From NCBI GenBank assembly GCA_023269335.1, contig JAHFTM010000120.1, positions 1 to 6,092 of the forward strand: DNA of 6,092 bases, in the 5' to 3' direction. This document shows, in pieces, positions 5,285 to 6,092 of the stretch; the stretch's first letter is position 1, and each line of letters starts with the position of its first letter. The notes under the pieces are model-generated. The model had not been told where the DNA came from and did not search any database. It saw only the letters and a program-made list of their open reading frames with translations. A program made the translations under genes and the position numbers. Origin of the DNA: Chlamydiia bacterium. Lineage in GTDB: Bacteria; Chlamydiota; Chlamydiia; Chlamydiales; FEN-1388.

Positions 5285-6092
5285 ATGAGAGCACCTATGC
5301 CTGCGTATGATCGCCACAACCCGTTTCTCTCAAAGATAATCAGTCGTTCTCGACTTAATAATGCGGGCTGTTCACGTGAGACTTGGCATTTTATTTTAGA
5401 TCTTCAGGATTCTGATATAGAATATGCCCCTGGGGATAGCGTTGGCATCATTCCAGAAAATGACCCTAAAAAAGTGGAGAAGATCATCAAAGAGCTTGCT
5501 GCTACCGGTGATGAAATAGTTGATGATGGCAAAGGACAAAAATATACTTTTCGTGACTATCTTCGACGAAAAGCAAACCTTGCTCATCCAACGAGAAAGC
5601 TTTTTCAAGAAATTGCTTTGTTGAAAAAAGGTGCCCTCGAAAAACTATTAGAGAAAGAAAATGAAGAGGCCTTGAAGAAGTACTTAACGCAAGTAGATGT
5701 TGAAGAGCTCATAGCTGAACAGCAAGTACAATTTGAACCAACTCTTTTTTGTAAGCTGCTTGCGCCCCTTCTTCCCCGCTTGTACTCTATCGCCTCCGCA
5801 AAAAGTTGTGTTGGCCATCAAGTGCATCTGACGGTAGCTCGGGTGCGCTATCAAATCGATAGTAAAGAGCGACGGGGCATCTGCTCTCATTTTCTTTGTG
5901 ATTTAGCAAATGAAAATGAGGCGTCTGTTCCGCTTTACTTGCAGCCCACACGCGACTTTCGCCTGCCGCAAAATGATGCCACTCCAATTATCATGATAGG
6001 TCCTGGAACTGGTGTTGCTCCTTTTCGATCGTTCATGCAAGAGAGAATTTCGCGTGGCGCCCCTTCTGGTAAATGCTGGCTTTTTTTTGGAG
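5285..6092 (+). CDS. cysJ: CysJ-like sulfite reductase flavoprotein (FAD/NADPH domains), 3' end cut
   Basis: This NADPH-dependent flavin reductase of the ferredoxin-NADP reductase superfamily passes electrons from NADPH through FAD. It is open to the window end, with 269 codons visible. Seen in order: a FAD-binding beta-barrel start (YAPGDSVGIIPEN), a helical connecting insert (about 85-155), the FAD motif PRLYSIAS with Arg165, Tyr167 and Ser168, the second FAD motif GICSHFL (198-204), the NADPH pyrophosphate-binding motif GPGTGVAPFR (239-248), and KCWLFFG at the edge. The N-terminal flavodoxin (FMN) domain of classical CysJ is absent: the protein begins directly with the FAD module. The ATG at 5285 has no Shine-Dalgarno sequence; ATG 5297 has GAGAG (5287-5291) 5 nt upstream and may be the real start. 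It lies 5-17 bp after gltX with no terminator between, so it probably shares that transcript. Its physiological electron acceptor is unknown. Confidence 0.88.
   Translation, partial: MRAPMPAYDRHNPFLSKIISRSRLNNAGCSRETWHFILDLQDSDIEYAPGDSVGIIPENDPKKVEKIIKELAATGDEIVDDGKGQKYTFRDYLRRKANLAHPTRKLFQEIALLKKGALEKLLEKENEEALKKYLTQVDVEELIAEQQVQFEPTLFCKLLAPLLPRLYSIASAKSCVGHQVHLTVARVRYQIDSKERRGICSHFLCDLANENEASVPLYLQPTRDFRLPQNDATPIIMIGPGTGVAPFRSFMQERISRGAPSGKCWLFFG

Noticed and set aside
6081..6088. Run of eight T near the window end, possible frameshift or terminator
   Set aside because: The frame through it gives CWLFFG, the expected CysJ-family sequence, so it is intact coding sequence; no hairpin precedes it.

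Overview
The window most likely comes from a chlamydia, probably one outside the Chlamydiaceae (an environmental or amoeba-associated lineage). The strongest marker is the minus-strand gene at 465-947. It encodes EUO, the chlamydial developmental repressor, a family I know only from Chlamydiae. The gene set next to it (tail-specific protease, glutamyl-tRNA synthetase, CysJ-like flavoprotein, RlmD-type methyltransferase) also fits a chlamydial genome. The species cannot be named from the sequence alone.

Layout: 1-399 (+) is the 3' end of a 23S rRNA uracil-5-methyltransferase. It converges on euo (465-947, -), with a hairpin at 406-427 between them. A regulatory interval of about 200 bp (948-1145) separates euo from the divergent protease gene tsp/prc (1146-3167, +). 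This interval holds two interleaved divergent promoters, a cluster of TTCARGT repeats (R = A or G) and a 10-bp palindrome. tsp shares its last stop-codon base with the start of a guanine deaminase gene (3167-3637, +), so the two form a coupled pair. An intergenic stretch at 3638-3770 carries a perfect 7-1-7 palindrome and a very good extended -10 promoter for gltX (3771-5279, +). gltX is followed within 20 bp by a CysJ-like FAD/NADPH reductase gene that runs off the window end (5285-6092, +).

How it fits together: the genes are mostly housekeeping (rRNA modification, envelope proteolysis, purine deamination, tRNA charging, electron transfer), with one developmental regulator among them. From memory, euo, gltX and tsp also lie close together in Chlamydia trachomatis, where cysteine-rich outer-membrane protein genes sit between tsp and gltX. 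Here a guanine deaminase gene occupies that position. I see no mobile element, CRISPR array, tRNA, rRNA or wholly new system. The most interesting part is the euo/tsp control region: overlapping promoters, repeated operator-like heptamers, and a regulator built from two tandem copies of the same helix-turn-helix module.
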